Positions 18,685 to 27,372 of a stretch of DNA of 64,000 nucleotides are shown here, piece after piece. Position numbers and translations under genes: made by a program. Each line of letters starts with the position of its first letter. Position 1 is the stretch's first letter. Below the pieces are notes generated by a model. That model had not been told where the DNA came from and made no database searches. It saw only the letters and a list, made by a program, of their open reading frames with translations. Source of the DNA: Microlunatus capsulatus (lineage in GTDB: Bacteria; Actinomycetota; Actinomycetes; Propionibacteriales; Propionibacteriaceae). The stretch is from the NCBI RefSeq assembly GCF_017876495.1, contig NZ_JAGIOB010000001.1, forward strand, positions 1,302,001 to 1,366,000, given 5' to 3'.

Positions 18685-20145
18685 TCAGAGCTCCTTCGTC
18701 GTGGAGGGCACGGCCTCCGGGTCGCCCGGACGGGTGCCCGGGGGGCGGTCCTGCTTGCCGAAGAACTTCTCGGCCAGGAAGAGCACGAGGCCGACGGCCA
18801 GCAGCCCGGCCACCCACAGCAGCGCCGCGGGGTCGTCGATCAGGGTGTAGACCAGCACCGCGAGGTTGCCGACGATCCCGACGACCAGCAGGGGCGTGTT
18901 CGCGCGGTAGGTGTGCTCGCTCTCGTCCCGGCCGCGCAGCTTGAGGCAGGCGACGATGACGAGCGCGTAGATGAACAGCAGGAACACGACCGTGATGGTG
19001 GCCAGCCGGTCGACGATGTCGAGCCGGTCGTCCGCGGGCAGCTCGGACTGGCTGGCCTGGATCCCCGCCCCGATCAGCAGCAGGGCGGACACGATGACGA
19101 AGCCGAAGACCAGCGCGACGTAGGGGCTGCGGCGGACGGGGTGGATCTTGGCGAAGACCGAGGGCACGACGTCCTGGCGGGCCATGCCGTAGAGCACCCG
19201 GGCCTGCGCCACCACCGTGACCAGCGTCGTGTTGCTGATGGCGACCATGGCGATCAGCGCGAACACGACCAGCATGACCGTGGCCGGGATGAAGAAGAGG
19301 TCGGCGCGGATGACCTCGAGGAGCGTGTTGCCGGCGAGGTCCTCCATCGGCACGGCCAGGGCCGCCGCGATCGAGACCAGCACGTAGACCACGCCGGCGG
19401 TCAGCATGCCGCCGATGAGGGCCCGCGGGAAGGCGCGCTCGGGGTTGATCGTCTCCTCGGCCACGTTGGCCGCGTTCTCGAAGCCGGTCATGGCGAAGAA
19501 GGCCAGCGAGACACCGGCGAGCACGGCGATGACCGGGGAGCCCTCCGCGCTGAACTCCAGCAGCACGCTGGGGCTGCCGATGCCCTCGGCCAGGGCCACG
19601 ACCCCGATGATCACGACGATGACCAGTCCGCTGATCTCTATGAAGGTCATGACCACGTTGACCACGACCGACTCGGAGATGCCGATCAGGTTGATGGCGG
19701 TGATGATCGCCAGGAAGACCAGGGCGATGACGGTGGCACCCCAGATGGAGTCCTCCGAGAGCCCGACCACCGAGCTGAAGTACCGCACGAAGCCCGAGGC
19801 CAGCGAGCCGATCGCGGCCATCTGCGACGAGAGCATGCAGATGGTGATGAAGAACGTCAGCAGCGGGCTGCGGAAGGCCTTGTTGATGTAGAGGGAGGCG
19901 CCGGCGGCCTGCGGGTACTTCGTGACCAGCTCGGCGTAGGCGAGGCCGGTGATGGCCGCGATCGCCACACCCGCGAGGAAGGCCATCCAGAAGGCGCCCC
20001 CCACCGCCGCGGCGACCAGGCCGACGAGCACGTAGATGCCCGAGCCCAGGACGTCGCCGACCACGTAGAAGTACAGCTGCCGGCCGGTGATCGAGCGCTT
20101 GAGCTCGCTGTGCTGGGAAACGTCCTCGACCGCAGGTGTCGTCAT
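18685..20145 (-). CDS. APC superfamily amino acid/polyamine permease
   Basis: 486 residues, 12 predicted membrane helices. The first helix carries the unwound GSGIYVLVG substrate-binding motif (about residues 34-42) typical of APC transporters, and helix 6 has FAMTGFENAANVAEE. The C-terminal tail of about 40 residues is hydrophilic with Lys/Arg. Substrate unknown; CAT-like and amino acid-polyamine-type members look similar. UspA gene follows after 3 bases. TAGGGT lies 6 bases before ATG 20145. Confidence 0.9.
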   Translation of the reverse strand: MTTPAVEDVSQHSELKRSITGRQLYFYVVGDVLGSGIYVLVGLVAAAVGGAFWMAFLAGVAIAAITGLAYAELVTKYPQAAGASLYINKAFRSPLLTFFITICMLSSQMAAIGSLASGFVRYFSSVVGLSEDSIWGATVIALVFLAIITAINLIGISESVVVNVVMTFIEISGLVIVVIIGVVALAEGIGSPSVLLEFSAEGSPVIAVLAGVSLAFFAMTGFENAANVAEETINPERAFPRALIGGMLTAGVVYVLVSIAAALAVPMEDLAGNTLLEVIRADLFFIPATVMLVVFALIAMVAISNTTLVTVVAQARVLYGMARQDVVPSVFAKIHPVRRSPYVALVFGFVIVSALLLIGAGIQASQSELPADDRLDIVDRLATITVVFLLFIYALVIVACLKLRGRDESEHTYRANTPLLVVGIVGNLAVLVYTLIDDPAALLWVAGLLAVGLVLFLAEKFFGKQDRPPGTRPGDPEAVPSTTKEL

Positions 20146-20151
20146 GGCGAG

Positions 20152-20157
20152 ACCCTA
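20152..20157 (-). promoter_or_regulatory. -10 hexamer TAGGGT, leaderless type
   Basis: On the minus strand TAGGGT ends 6 bases before ATG 20145 of the APC permease gene. An AT-richer stretch with TGTAACAG lies just upstream. Confidence 0.55.
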
Positions 20158-20230
20158 CTGTGATTTCTGTTACAGGGGTGTTCCCGTCGCCGGCGATCTC
20201 ATGACGGCCCGCGGCCTGGGCGCCGGAGGC

Positions 20231-20806
20231 TCAGAGCGCGGCGATCAGGGTCTCCTGGGCGAAGCCCAGCCAGTCGTACACGCTCATCATGTAGCTGCGC
20301 GGGTCGTCCTCGGGCAGCTCAGCCAGCTCCTCGGCGCTCTCCGCGTCGGTGATCCCGAGCCGGGTGGCGACGGCGATCCGCACGCTGGTGAGGGTGCGCA
20401 GCCAGGCCTGGGCGTCCGCCGGGTCCACCCGCAGGTCGTGCGTCCCGCCCTCGGTCGCGTCCAGGTCGCGGAGCACGACGCGGGCGTCGTCGACCTTCTT
20501 GCCCCGCAGGTCGCGCTCGGTGAAGCGGCGGAAGTCCGAGGACGCCCGTTCGTCGTGGGGGTAGGCGTTGGGGAACAGCCGGCGCAGGACGGGGTCGTCG
20601 GAGACCTCCGGCGCGTCGGGCTCGGCCTGCAGGTCGCGGACCAGCCGCTCGAACGGGTCGGCGCCCGGGGCCGGCTCGGCGAACCGCTCGGGCTCCCCGT
20701 CGGAGACCAGCTCGACCAGCTGGCCGACCAGCGACGTCAGCAGCTCGACCTCGTACCCGCTGAGGGAGGTTCCGACGAGCCCGCGGCGCCGGGTGAACTT
20801 CTTCAC
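20231..20806 (-). CDS. DUF2017 family protein (Rv1332 type)
   Basis: 191 residues, GTG start. Conserved actinobacterial protein almost always beside clpS. Features: basic start KKFTRRRG, LPxxx-like PVLRRLFPNAYPHDERASSDFRRFTERDLRGKK (about residues 73-104) and the C-terminal segment MMSVYDWLGFAQETLIAAL. Mostly helical, soluble and acidic. It follows clpS by 27 bases, which suggests a role tied to the ClpS/N-degron adaptor, but none is shown. Confidence 0.88.
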   Translation of the reverse strand: MKKFTRRRGLVGTSLSGYEVELLTSLVGQLVELVSDGEPERFAEPAPGADPFERLVRDLQAEPDAPEVSDDPVLRRLFPNAYPHDERASSDFRRFTERDLRGKKVDDARVVLRDLDATEGGTHDLRVDPADAQAWLRTLTSVRIAVATRLGITDAESAEELAELPEDDPRSYMMSVYDWLGFAQETLIAAL

Positions 20807-20833
20807 GCGGCCGCCCGGCCGCCGCGGCGCCCC

Positions 20834-21151
20834 TCAGTCATCGGCCCGGTCCATCGTCGCCCACAGGCCGTACTCGTGCATGGCGCCGACGTCGCGCTCC
20901 ATCTCCTCGCGCGAGCCGCTGGAGACGACCGCCTTGCCGTCGTTGTGCACCTGCATCATCAGCTTCGCGGCCTTGCTCTTGGAGTAGTGGAAGTAGGTCA
21001 CGAAGACGTGGGTGACGTAGGACATGAGGTTGACGGGGTCGTCCCAGACGATCGTCACCCACGGGGTCTGCGGGGTCGTCTGCTCGAGCGGACGCTCGGC
21101 CACGGCCGTCCCCCCGGCGGGGACGACGGGCACCCCCTCGGTTCCGGACAT
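20834..21151 (-). CDS. clpS: ATP-dependent Clp protease adaptor ClpS
   Basis: 105 residues from ATG 21151 with a GGGGGG just upstream; an in-frame ATG 4 codons earlier is less likely. ClpS delivers N-end-rule substrates to ClpAP/ClpCP. The adaptor core is present: [22 protein letters not shown] (with the DDP.N substrate-pocket motif) and the helix [26 protein letters not shown] (with MQVHN). The flexible N-terminal tail is about 30 residues. Divergent from pncB. Confidence 0.95.
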   Translation of the reverse strand: MSGTEGVPVVPAGGTAVAERPLEQTTPQTPWVTIVWDDPVNLMSYVTHVFVTYFHYSKSKAAKLMMQVHNDGKAVVSSGSREEMERDVGAMHEYGLWATMDRADD

Positions 21152-21203
21152 GCCCCCCATCATGGCAAACCCCGGCCCTGCCCGACACCGGCACCGGGCT
21201 GGC

Positions 21204-21209
21204 TAGGGT
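21204..21209 (+). promoter_or_regulatory. -10 hexamer TAGGGT, leaderless type
   Basis: TAGGGT ends 6 bases before GTG 21216 of pncB; no Shine-Dalgarno is present. Confidence 0.55.
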
Positions 21210-21215
21210 GAGGCC

Positions 21216-22610
21216 GTGACCGTCCCTGGACCGGCGCTCGGCGCCCCGGCCTCGTGGGGGCCCCGCGAGGTCCCGACGACCGCCCTGCTCACCGACCACT
21301 ACGAGCTGACGATGCTGCAGGCCGCGCTGCAGGCGGGCACGGCCGACCGGCCCTGCGTGTTCGAGCTCTTCGCCCGACGGCTGCCGCCGGGCCGTCGCTA
21401 CGGCGTCGTCGCCGGGGTCGGCCGCGCGCTGCGGGCCCTGGAGCACTTCCGCTTCGACGCCGAGTCGCTGGAGTTCCTGCGCGGCGCGCACGTCGTCGAC
21501 GACCGGACCGCCGACTGGCTCGCGGACTTCCGCTTCGACGGCAGCATCTGGGGCTACCCCGAGGGCGAGGTCTACTTCCCCGGCTCCCCCGTCGTCGTGG
21601 TGGAGTCGAGCTTCGCCGCCGGCGTCGTCCTGGAGACGGTGCTGCTCAGCATCTACAACCACGACGCCGCCATCGCCTCGGCCGCGTCCCGGATGACGGC
21701 GATGGCCGGCGACCGGCCCTGCATCGAGATGGGCTCGCGGCGGACCCAGGAGCTGGCCGCCGTCGCCGCCGCCCGCGCCGCGTACGTGGCCGGCTTCGAG
21801 GCCACCTCCAACCTGGAGGCCGGCCGGCGCTACGGCGTGCCGACCCGGGGCACGTCGGCCCACTCCTTCACCCTGCTGCACGCCGACGAGCGGTCCGCGT
21901 TCGCCGCCCAGATCGCCGCGCTGGGCGAGGACACGACGCTGCTGGTCGACACCTACGACGTCGAGGCGGCCGTCCGGACCGGCGTCGAGCTGACCGGCGG
22001 CCGGCTGGGCGCGGTGCGGCTCGACTCCGGCGACCTGGCCGTGATGGCCACCCGGGTCCGCGAGCTGCTGGACTCCCTGGGCGCCACGGGCACCCGGATC
22101 ATCGTCACCAGCGACCTCGACGAGTTCACCATCGCCGCGCTGTCCGGCGCCCCGGTCGACGGCTACGGCGTGGGCACCGCCCTGGTCACCGGCAGCGGCG
22201 CCCCGACCTGCGGCTTCGTCTACAAGCTGGTGGCGCGGGCCGAGTCCGACGAGCCGGGCGCCCCGCTGACGCCGGTGGCCAAGAAGAGCGCCGACAAGAT
22301 CTCGGTCGGCGGCCGCAAGTACGCCGTCCGCCAGCTGTCGGCCCAGGGCGTCGCGGAGGCCGAGCTCGTGGGCATCGGCGCGGTCTCGCGGCACGACTCC
22401 GACGACCGCGAGCTGCTGGTGCCGCTCGTGGTCGACGGCGAGGTCGTGGGCAAGGAGCCCCTGGAGGCCGCGCGCGAGCGGCACCGCCGCGTGCGGGCCG
22501 AGCTGCCGCTCGAGGCGCTCAAGATGTCCCGCGGCGAGCCGGTCGTCGAGACCGTCTACGCCGGGGCCGGCGCGACCCCGGGCAACCCCTACGCGGCGGC
22601 CGGCCGGTGA
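21216..22610 (+). CDS. pncB: Nicotinate phosphoribosyltransferase
   Basis: 464 residues, GTG start. Joins nicotinate with PRPP to give nicotinate mononucleotide in NAD salvage. Signatures: TALLTDHYELTMLQAAL at the N-terminus, EMGSRRTQE and FEATSNLEAGRRYGVPTRGTSAHSF in the middle, DTYDVEAAVR and VRLDSGDL, then a VGTALVTG phosphate loop. Full length for the family. Its TGA overlaps the GTG of the nicotinamidase gene (GTGA), coupling the two consecutive salvage steps. Confidence 0.96.
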   Translation: MTVPGPALGAPASWGPREVPTTALLTDHYELTMLQAALQAGTADRPCVFELFARRLPPGRRYGVVAGVGRALRALEHFRFDAESLEFLRGAHVVDDRTADWLADFRFDGSIWGYPEGEVYFPGSPVVVVESSFAAGVVLETVLLSIYNHDAAIASAASRMTAMAGDRPCIEMGSRRTQELAAVAAARAAYVAGFEATSNLEAGRRYGVPTRGTSAHSFTLLHADERSAFAAQIAALGEDTTLLVDTYDVEAAVRTGVELTGGRLGAVRLDSGDLAVMATRVRELLDSLGATGTRIIVTSDLDEFTIAALSGAPVDGYGVGTALVTGSGAPTCGFVYKLVARAESDEPGAPLTPVAKKSADKISVGGRKYAVRQLSAQGVAEAELVGIGAVSRHDSDDRELLVPLVVDGEVVGKEPLEAARERHRRVRAELPLEALKMSRGEPVVETVYAGAGATPGNPYAAAGR

Positions 22611-23176
22611 GCGGGCGCACGGCGCTCGTCGTCGTCGACGTGCAGCGCGACTTCTGCGAGGGCGGGGCCCTCGGCGTGGCGGGCGGCTCGGCCGTCGCCG
22701 CCGCCGTCGACGCCCTGCTGGGCACCGACCACGGGTACGCGGCCGTCGTCGCCACCCGGGACCGGCACGTCGACCCCGGCCCGCACTTCTCCGCCACCCC
22801 GGACTTCGTCGACAGCTGGCCGCCGCACTGCGTGGTCGGCACCCCCGGCGCCGAGCTGCACGACGCGCTGGCCGGCCGGACCTTCGACGCCGTCGTCGAC
22901 AAGGGCGCCCACGCCGCGGCGTACTCGGGGTTCGAGGGCGTGGACGCCGAGGGCCGCGGGCTGGCCGACCTCCTCCGCGCGCGCGGCGTCGACGCCGTCG
23001 AGGTCTGCGGGCTCGCGACCGACCACTGCGTCCGCGCCACCGCCCTGGACGCCGCGGCCGCGGGCTTCACGACCACGGTGCTGCTGGACCTCACGGCCGC
23101 GGTCTCGCCCGACCGGCTCGACGCCACCCTGGCCCAGCTCGCGGCGGCGGGCGTCGCGGTGCGCGACCAGGCCTGA
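22607..23176 (+). CDS. pncA: Nicotinamidase/isochorismatase family hydrolase
   Basis: 189 residues, GTG start inside the pncB stop. Deamidates nicotinamide to nicotinate. The full set of PncA residues is present: catalytic Asp11, Lys99 and Cys141 (VDVQRDF, VDKGAHAAAYSGF, GLATDHCV) and metal ligands Asp52, His54, His60 and His74 (RDRHVDPGPHF, WPPHC). Spacing matches M. tuberculosis PncA within three residues throughout. Its product is the substrate of the overlapping pncB enzyme, so the pair is a compact salvage unit. Confidence 0.93.
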   Translation: MSGRTALVVVDVQRDFCEGGALGVAGGSAVAAAVDALLGTDHGYAAVVATRDRHVDPGPHFSATPDFVDSWPPHCVVGTPGAELHDALAGRTFDAVVDKGAHAAAYSGFEGVDAEGRGLADLLRARGVDAVEVCGLATDHCVRATALDAAAAGFTTTVLLDLTAAVSPDRLDATLAQLAAAGVAVRDQA

Positions 23177-23194
23177 CCCGGCGGCGGGCCGACC

Positions 23195-23200
23195 TACAGT
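23195..23200 (+). promoter_or_regulatory. -10 hexamer TACAGT, leaderless type
   Basis: TACAGT ends 7 bases before ATG 23208 of the SDR gene; no Shine-Dalgarno is present. It supports this start over a GTG 9 bases upstream. Confidence 0.5.
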
Positions 23201-23207
23201 GGCGGCC

Positions 23208-24092
23208 ATGAGCCCCTGGACGACCGACGACATCCCCGACCAGACGGGCCGCACCGTCGTGGTCACCGGCGCCAACAGCGGCCTGGGCCGCCGGACGAGC
23301 GCCGCCCTGGCCGCGCGCGGGGCCCGCGTGGTGCTCGCGGTCCGGGACCGCGGCCGCGGCGAGGAGGCCGCCCGCCGCATGCCGGGCGACGTCGAGGTGC
23401 GCGAGCTGGACCTGGCCGACCTCGCCTCCGTCCGGCGCTTCGCCGCCGCCTGGGAGGGGCCGCTGGACGTCCTGGTCAACAACGCCGGCCTGATGGCGGT
23501 GCCGCAGCAGCGGACCGCCGACGGCTTCGAGCTGCAGCTGGGCACGAACCACCTCGGCCACTTCGCGCTGACCAACCTGCTGCTGCCCGCCCTCACCGAC
23601 CGCGTCGTCACCGTCTCCTCCGGCCTGCACCGGCGGGGCCGGATCGCCCTGGACGACCTCAACTGGGAGCGCCGGCGCTACAGCCCCTACGGCGCCTACG
23701 GGCAGTCGAAGCTGGCGAACCTGCTGTTCACCCTCGAGCTGGAGCGCCGGCTGGTGGCCGACGGGTCCCCGCTGAGGGCCGTCGCCGCCCACCCGGGCTA
23801 CGCGGCGACCAACCTGCAGAGCGGCGGCGGCCGGCTCCGCAGCTCGCTGGTGGGGCTCGCCAACCGGTTCCTCGCCCAGTCCGACGCCCAGGGTGCGCTG
23901 CCCACCCTCTACGCCGCCGTCGTCGACCTGCCCGGCGGCAGCTACGTCGGCCCGGACGGCCGCGGGGAGATGAGCGGGCACCCGACCCTGGTCGGCCGCA
24001 GCGCCGCGGCGAGCGACGGCGCGCTCGCCGCGAAGCTGTGGGCCGCGTCGGAGGAGCTGACCGGCGTCACCTACCCCGCGCCGGCGGGCTGA
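23208..24092 (+). CDS. Short-chain dehydrogenase/reductase (retinol dehydrogenase-like)
   Basis: 294 residues. NAD(P)-binding TGANSGLG (about residues 17-24), NNAGLMAVP (about 91-99), the TVSSGLH strand with catalytic Ser, and YGQSKLAN with Tyr and Lys of the active site (about 164-171). The protein resembles the large group of protochlorophyllide/retinol-dehydrogenase-like SDRs whose substrates in bacteria are mostly unknown. It ends 4 bases from the stop of the convergent YjbR-like gene. Confidence 0.88.
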   Translation: MSPWTTDDIPDQTGRTVVVTGANSGLGRRTSAALAARGARVVLAVRDRGRGEEAARRMPGDVEVRELDLADLASVRRFAAAWEGPLDVLVNNAGLMAVPQQRTADGFELQLGTNHLGHFALTNLLLPALTDRVVTVSSGLHRRGRIALDDLNWERRRYSPYGAYGQSKLANLLFTLELERRLVADGSPLRAVAAHPGYAATNLQSGGGRLRSSLVGLANRFLAQSDAQGALPTLYAAVVDLPGGSYVGPDGRGEMSGHPTLVGRSAAASDGALAAKLWAASEELTGVTYPAPAG

Positions 24093-24096
24093 GCGC

Positions 24097-24486
24097 TCAG
24101 CCCGGGCGGGCGTCCAGCTCGCGCCGGGCGCGCGCGGAGGCCGTGCAGCGGTAGGCGTCGAGGACGACGGCGGCCAGCTCGTCGTCGTCCAGGGTGGCCG
24201 GCAGCACGCCCAGCCACCCCCGGTGACCCACGTAGGGCGGCCGGAAGAAGCGGTCCGGCTCCAGCGCCACCTGCTCGGCCTGCACGCCCTCGGGGGCCGC
24301 GCACCACAGCGCCAGCCGCCCGTCGCCGTGGTGGTCGTCGAGGAACATGACGAAGCAGCGCGGGTCGGCGAAGAACGCCGGTCCCCCGTGGCTGGGTCGC
24401 TCGGTCGCCCGCGGCAGGGCCAGGCAGAGCGCCCGCACCCGCTCCAGCTGGGCGGAGGCGGCGCCCGAGCCCTGCGTGGTGGTCAC
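24097..24486 (-). CDS. MmcQ/YjbR family protein
   Basis: 129 residues from GTG 24486, with GGAGGAGG 5 bases upstream. Small alpha/beta protein of the YjbR fold: ALPRATERPSHGGPAFFAD (about residues 23-41), CFVMFLDDHHGDGRLALWCAAP, and FFRPPYVGHRGWLGVLP (about 79-95), the usual family signature. These proteins have a MotA-C-like/YjbR fold and are annotated as DNA-binding-like, without proven function. Convergent with the SDR gene, divergent from the gene at 24540. Confidence 0.85.
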   Translation of the reverse strand: MTTTQGSGAASAQLERVRALCLALPRATERPSHGGPAFFADPRCFVMFLDDHHGDGRLALWCAAPEGVQAEQVALEPDRFFRPPYVGHRGWLGVLPATLDDDELAAVVLDAYRCTASARARRELDARPG

Positions 24487-24527
24487 CGGGCCTCCTCCCC
24501 GCCGGGCGGGCGCCGCCCGGCCCGCCC

Positions 24528-24533
24528 TAGTCT
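24528..24533 (+). promoter_or_regulatory. -10 hexamer TAGTCT, leaderless type
   Basis: TAGTCT ends 6 bases before ATG 24540; no Shine-Dalgarno is present. Confidence 0.5.
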
Positions 24534-24539
24534 GCCGAG

Positions 24540-25331
24540 ATGGACGCCCCCACCACAACGCTCCTGCGCCACCTGCTGGACGACCGGCCCGACCCCGCCG
24601 CGGCCCCCGCGGCCGTGGTCGCCGCCCACGCCGTGCACCGCGACGGGCCGCACGCCGACGTCCTCGGACGCCTGGTGGTGCCCGACACCGCGCTGGTCGC
24701 CACCGGCCGCGCCCGGTCCGCGCGGCCCGGTCCGGTGACCTGGCCGGTCGCCGTCGACGTGGACGGCGGGGCCGGCGGGGTGGCCGCGCTCGCCGGCCGG
24801 AGCGCCGACGGGCTGCGGGTCGAGGCGGTCCGGACGGGGCTGCGGGACCTGGACGACCCGGCCGGCGGGGTCGCCCGGATCGCCGCCGCCGCGTCCGCGC
24901 TCGAGGACGTCGAGGTGTTCGTCGAGCTGCCCGACGTGCCGGGCTGGGTCCGCGCCGTCGAGGTCGTCGAGGCCGCCGGGCTGCTGGCCCGGGTGGGCGT
25001 CGGCCCGGGCACCGACCCCGTCGCCCTCGCGCGGCGGCTGTCGGTGCTCGTCGAGGCGGACCTGCCCTTCGCCGCCGTGCTGCCGGCGGCGCCGCGGTCC
25101 GGGCTCGCCGTGCTCGCCCTGGCGATGCTGGTCGAGGCGCTCGTGGACGGCGCGGAGGCCGAGGAGGCGGCGGCCCTGCTGGCCGCCGACCCCGACCGGG
25201 TCCGGTCCGGGCTGGCCCGCTGGGACGCGGCCACGGCGGGCCGGGTGCGGCGGCGGCTGCGCTCCGTCGGCACCGACGTCGGGGCGGCGCTGGCCGACCT
25301 CGAGGCGCTCGGGGTGCTGGGGAGGGGCTGA
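24540..25331 (+). CDS. Conserved-looking hypothetical protein, Ala/Val/Asp-rich
   Basis: 263 residues; I do not recognise a family. The sequence is soluble and alternates short strands and helices: VAVDVDGGAGG (about residues 72-82), LEDVEVFVELPDVPGWVRAVEVVEAAGLLARVGVG (about 121-155), then an Ala-rich helical region. The pattern of beta-alpha units with xxVFVELP and LARVGVGPGTD could be a TIM-barrel-like or sugar-binding fold, but this is only a guess. Strong third-position GC bias and a leaderless-type promoter support it as a real gene. It converges on the surface-protein gene with 10 bases between stops. Confidence 0.65.
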   Translation: MDAPTTTLLRHLLDDRPDPAAAPAAVVAAHAVHRDGPHADVLGRLVVPDTALVATGRARSARPGPVTWPVAVDVDGGAGGVAALAGRSADGLRVEAVRTGLRDLDDPAGGVARIAAAASALEDVEVFVELPDVPGWVRAVEVVEAAGLLARVGVGPGTDPVALARRLSVLVEADLPFAAVLPAAPRSGLAVLALAMLVEALVDGAEAEEAAALLAADPDRVRSGLARWDAATAGRVRRRLRSVGTDVGAALADLEALGVLGRG

Positions 25332-25341
25332 GCCGGACGGC

Positions 25342-27213
25342 TCAGCGCCGCCGCAGGCGGGCGTGCAGGACCACACCGGCCCCGGCGGCGGCGACGCCCA
25401 GGCCCACCAGGCCGACGAGCAGGGGGCTGGTCCCGCTGCCGGCCAGGACCGCGGCGGGCGTGGCGGTCGCCGTGGCCGCGGCGACCGCGGGGGTGCTGCT
25501 CGGCGTCACCGGCGGCGCGACCGTGCCGGCCGCGGCCGAGGCGGAGGTGGTCAGTCCCGCGGACACCGAGGTCTCGACCGGGTTGTCCGCGCCGACGCTG
25601 ATGGCGGCGGTCAGCGCGTTGCCGTAGACGGCGGAGTCGGCCGCGGGGTCGCTGCCCGCGCGCGGCGTGGTGAAGTGCAGGCCGGGCGGCAGGGCCGGGA
25701 AGCGCAGCCGGTACTGGCCCTCGGGCAGCCGGTCGAAGCTGAAGCGCCCGCTGGCCGCCGTGGTCGTGCTCGCGACGAGGTCGCCGGCGGCGTCGAGCAG
25801 CTCCACCCGGATGCCGGCCACCCCGGGCTCGCCCGGGCCGCGCACGCCGTCGCCGTCCAGGTCGCGCCAGACGGCGTTGGTGATGCTGTAGCTGCCGACC
25901 GTGCCGGCGTTGACCGCGGTCAGCACGAAGTCGGCGTCGACGTCCCCGAACTCCGATCCCGGGACCAGGTCGGCGGTGCCCTGGGCCAGCCGCACGACCT
26001 CCGACGTCGCGGTCAGCGGGTCCGGCGCCGAGCCGAGGGCGCGGTTGGAGCCCACGTGCGGGCGGGTCAGCACCCGGTGCTCGCCCAGGTCGGCGAACCG
26101 GACCCGGTAGGAGCCCTGCGGCAGCCCCGTGAAGCGGTAGCGGCCCTGCGGGTCGGTGGTGGTGGAGGCCACGACGTCGCCGCCCCGCAGCAGCACGACC
26201 TTCGCGGTGCCGGCCGGCTCGGACGGGTCGAGCAGGCCGTCGGCGTCGTGGTCCTGCCAGACGACCGAGGCGATGGCGAACCGCAGCGGGGCGACGCCGG
26301 CGTCGACGGTGCTGTTGAGGAAGCCGGCCCGGACGCCGTCGGCGGCCTCCGCGGGCCGCACGCCCTGCTCGCCCTCGCCGAGGGTGAAGGAGGGGGTGAC
26401 CCCGGTGTAGTCGGGGTCGGAGTCGCCCGAGCCGCCGCCGACGCCCGCCGGGCTGAGCTTGGCGCCGCTGTCCAGGCCGGCGAAGCGGACGGCGTAGGTG
26501 CCCGCCGGGAGGTCGTCGAACAGGTAGCGGCCGTCGCCCGCGCTGCTGGTCGTGGACACCACGGAGCCGCCGTCGTCGAGGAGCTGGACGCTGACCCCGC
26601 CCTGGCCGCTCTCGTCGTCGTCCTGGCGGCCGTCGCCGTCGGCGTCCCACCAGACCCGGTCGCCGACGGCGAAGCGCGCCGGGGCCTCGGCCTCGGCCCG
26701 GCGCTCCTCGGCCGGCGGCTCGGGCTCCTCGCTGGCCTCCTCCGCCGCGACCACGGGTTCCTCCGGGGTCGGCTCGGCGGTCGCGACGGCCGCGACGACG
26801 CCGAGCGTCACCGACTGGCTGCCGGCGCTGACGTCGACGGTGGAGCTGAAGGGGGCGAAGGAGTCGCCGGGCCCGACCGGGCTGACGGCGAGCTCGTCGG
26901 GCACCTGCGCGGTCACGAAGTAGCGCCCGCCGGCGAGCTCGGCGGTCGGCTCGACGACGAACCGGCCGTCCTCGTCGGTGGTCCCGCTGACGGTGCCGCC
27001 GCCCGCGTCGGCCACGGTGACCAGCACGCCGGCCTGCCGGCCGTCGGTCTCGGGGTCGTAGCTGCCGTCGGCGTCGAGGTCGACGGCCACGGTGACGCTC
27101 AGCGTGCCGTCCGTGAGGTCGGCGAGGGCCGGACCGGTCGTCAGCACCGGGGCGCACACCAGCGCGAGCGCGGCCAGGCAGGCTGGACGCAGCACACGGC
27201 TCGCTCGAGGCAC
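25342..27213 (-). CDS. Secreted surface protein with four SdrD B-like repeats and a C-terminal anchor
   Basis: 623 residues from GTG 27213 (AAGG upstream). Signal peptide to about Ala31 (GPALA-D). Four B-type immunoglobulin-like domains follow, each opening with a calcium-loop-like DxDxDG segment: VDLDADGSYD, WWDADGDGRQDDDE, WQDHDADGLLDPSE and WRDLDGDGVRGPGE, and each ending with a (D/E)GRYxFxxLPxGxYxVRF-like strand. An acidic Pro/Glu linker separates domains 1 and 2. The C-terminus is LAGSG at about 590, a hydrophobic helix and an Arg-rich tail, like a sortase signal with Ser in place of Thr. Likely a stalk or adhesin. No sortase gene is in the window. Confidence 0.85.
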   Translation of the reverse strand: MPRASRVLRPACLAALALVCAPVLTTGPALADLTDGTLSVTVAVDLDADGSYDPETDGRQAGVLVTVADAGGGTVSGTTDEDGRFVVEPTAELAGGRYFVTAQVPDELAVSPVGPGDSFAPFSSTVDVSAGSQSVTLGVVAAVATAEPTPEEPVVAAEEASEEPEPPAEERRAEAEAPARFAVGDRVWWDADGDGRQDDDESGQGGVSVQLLDDGGSVVSTTSSAGDGRYLFDDLPAGTYAVRFAGLDSGAKLSPAGVGGGSGDSDPDYTGVTPSFTLGEGEQGVRPAEAADGVRAGFLNSTVDAGVAPLRFAIASVVWQDHDADGLLDPSEPAGTAKVVLLRGGDVVASTTTDPQGRYRFTGLPQGSYRVRFADLGEHRVLTRPHVGSNRALGSAPDPLTATSEVVRLAQGTADLVPGSEFGDVDADFVLTAVNAGTVGSYSITNAVWRDLDGDGVRGPGEPGVAGIRVELLDAAGDLVASTTTAASGRFSFDRLPEGQYRLRFPALPPGLHFTTPRAGSDPAADSAVYGNALTAAISVGADNPVETSVSAGLTTSASAAAGTVAPPVTPSSTPAVAAATATATPAAVLAGSGTSPLLVGLVGLGVAAAGAGVVLHARLRRR

Positions 27214-27372
27214 GGGCACCCTTGGTCGGACGGTCAGGACGGGGAAGGCGGGGGGCCCGGGGGGATCACGTCCCGGCCCTGGCCCGCGCACAACATAGCA
27301 ACGCCGCGGCGGCGCGGCACCCTCGCCGGAGAACGCTGCGAAACCGTTGTCGTCGCCGCGCTCCCCCGGCGC

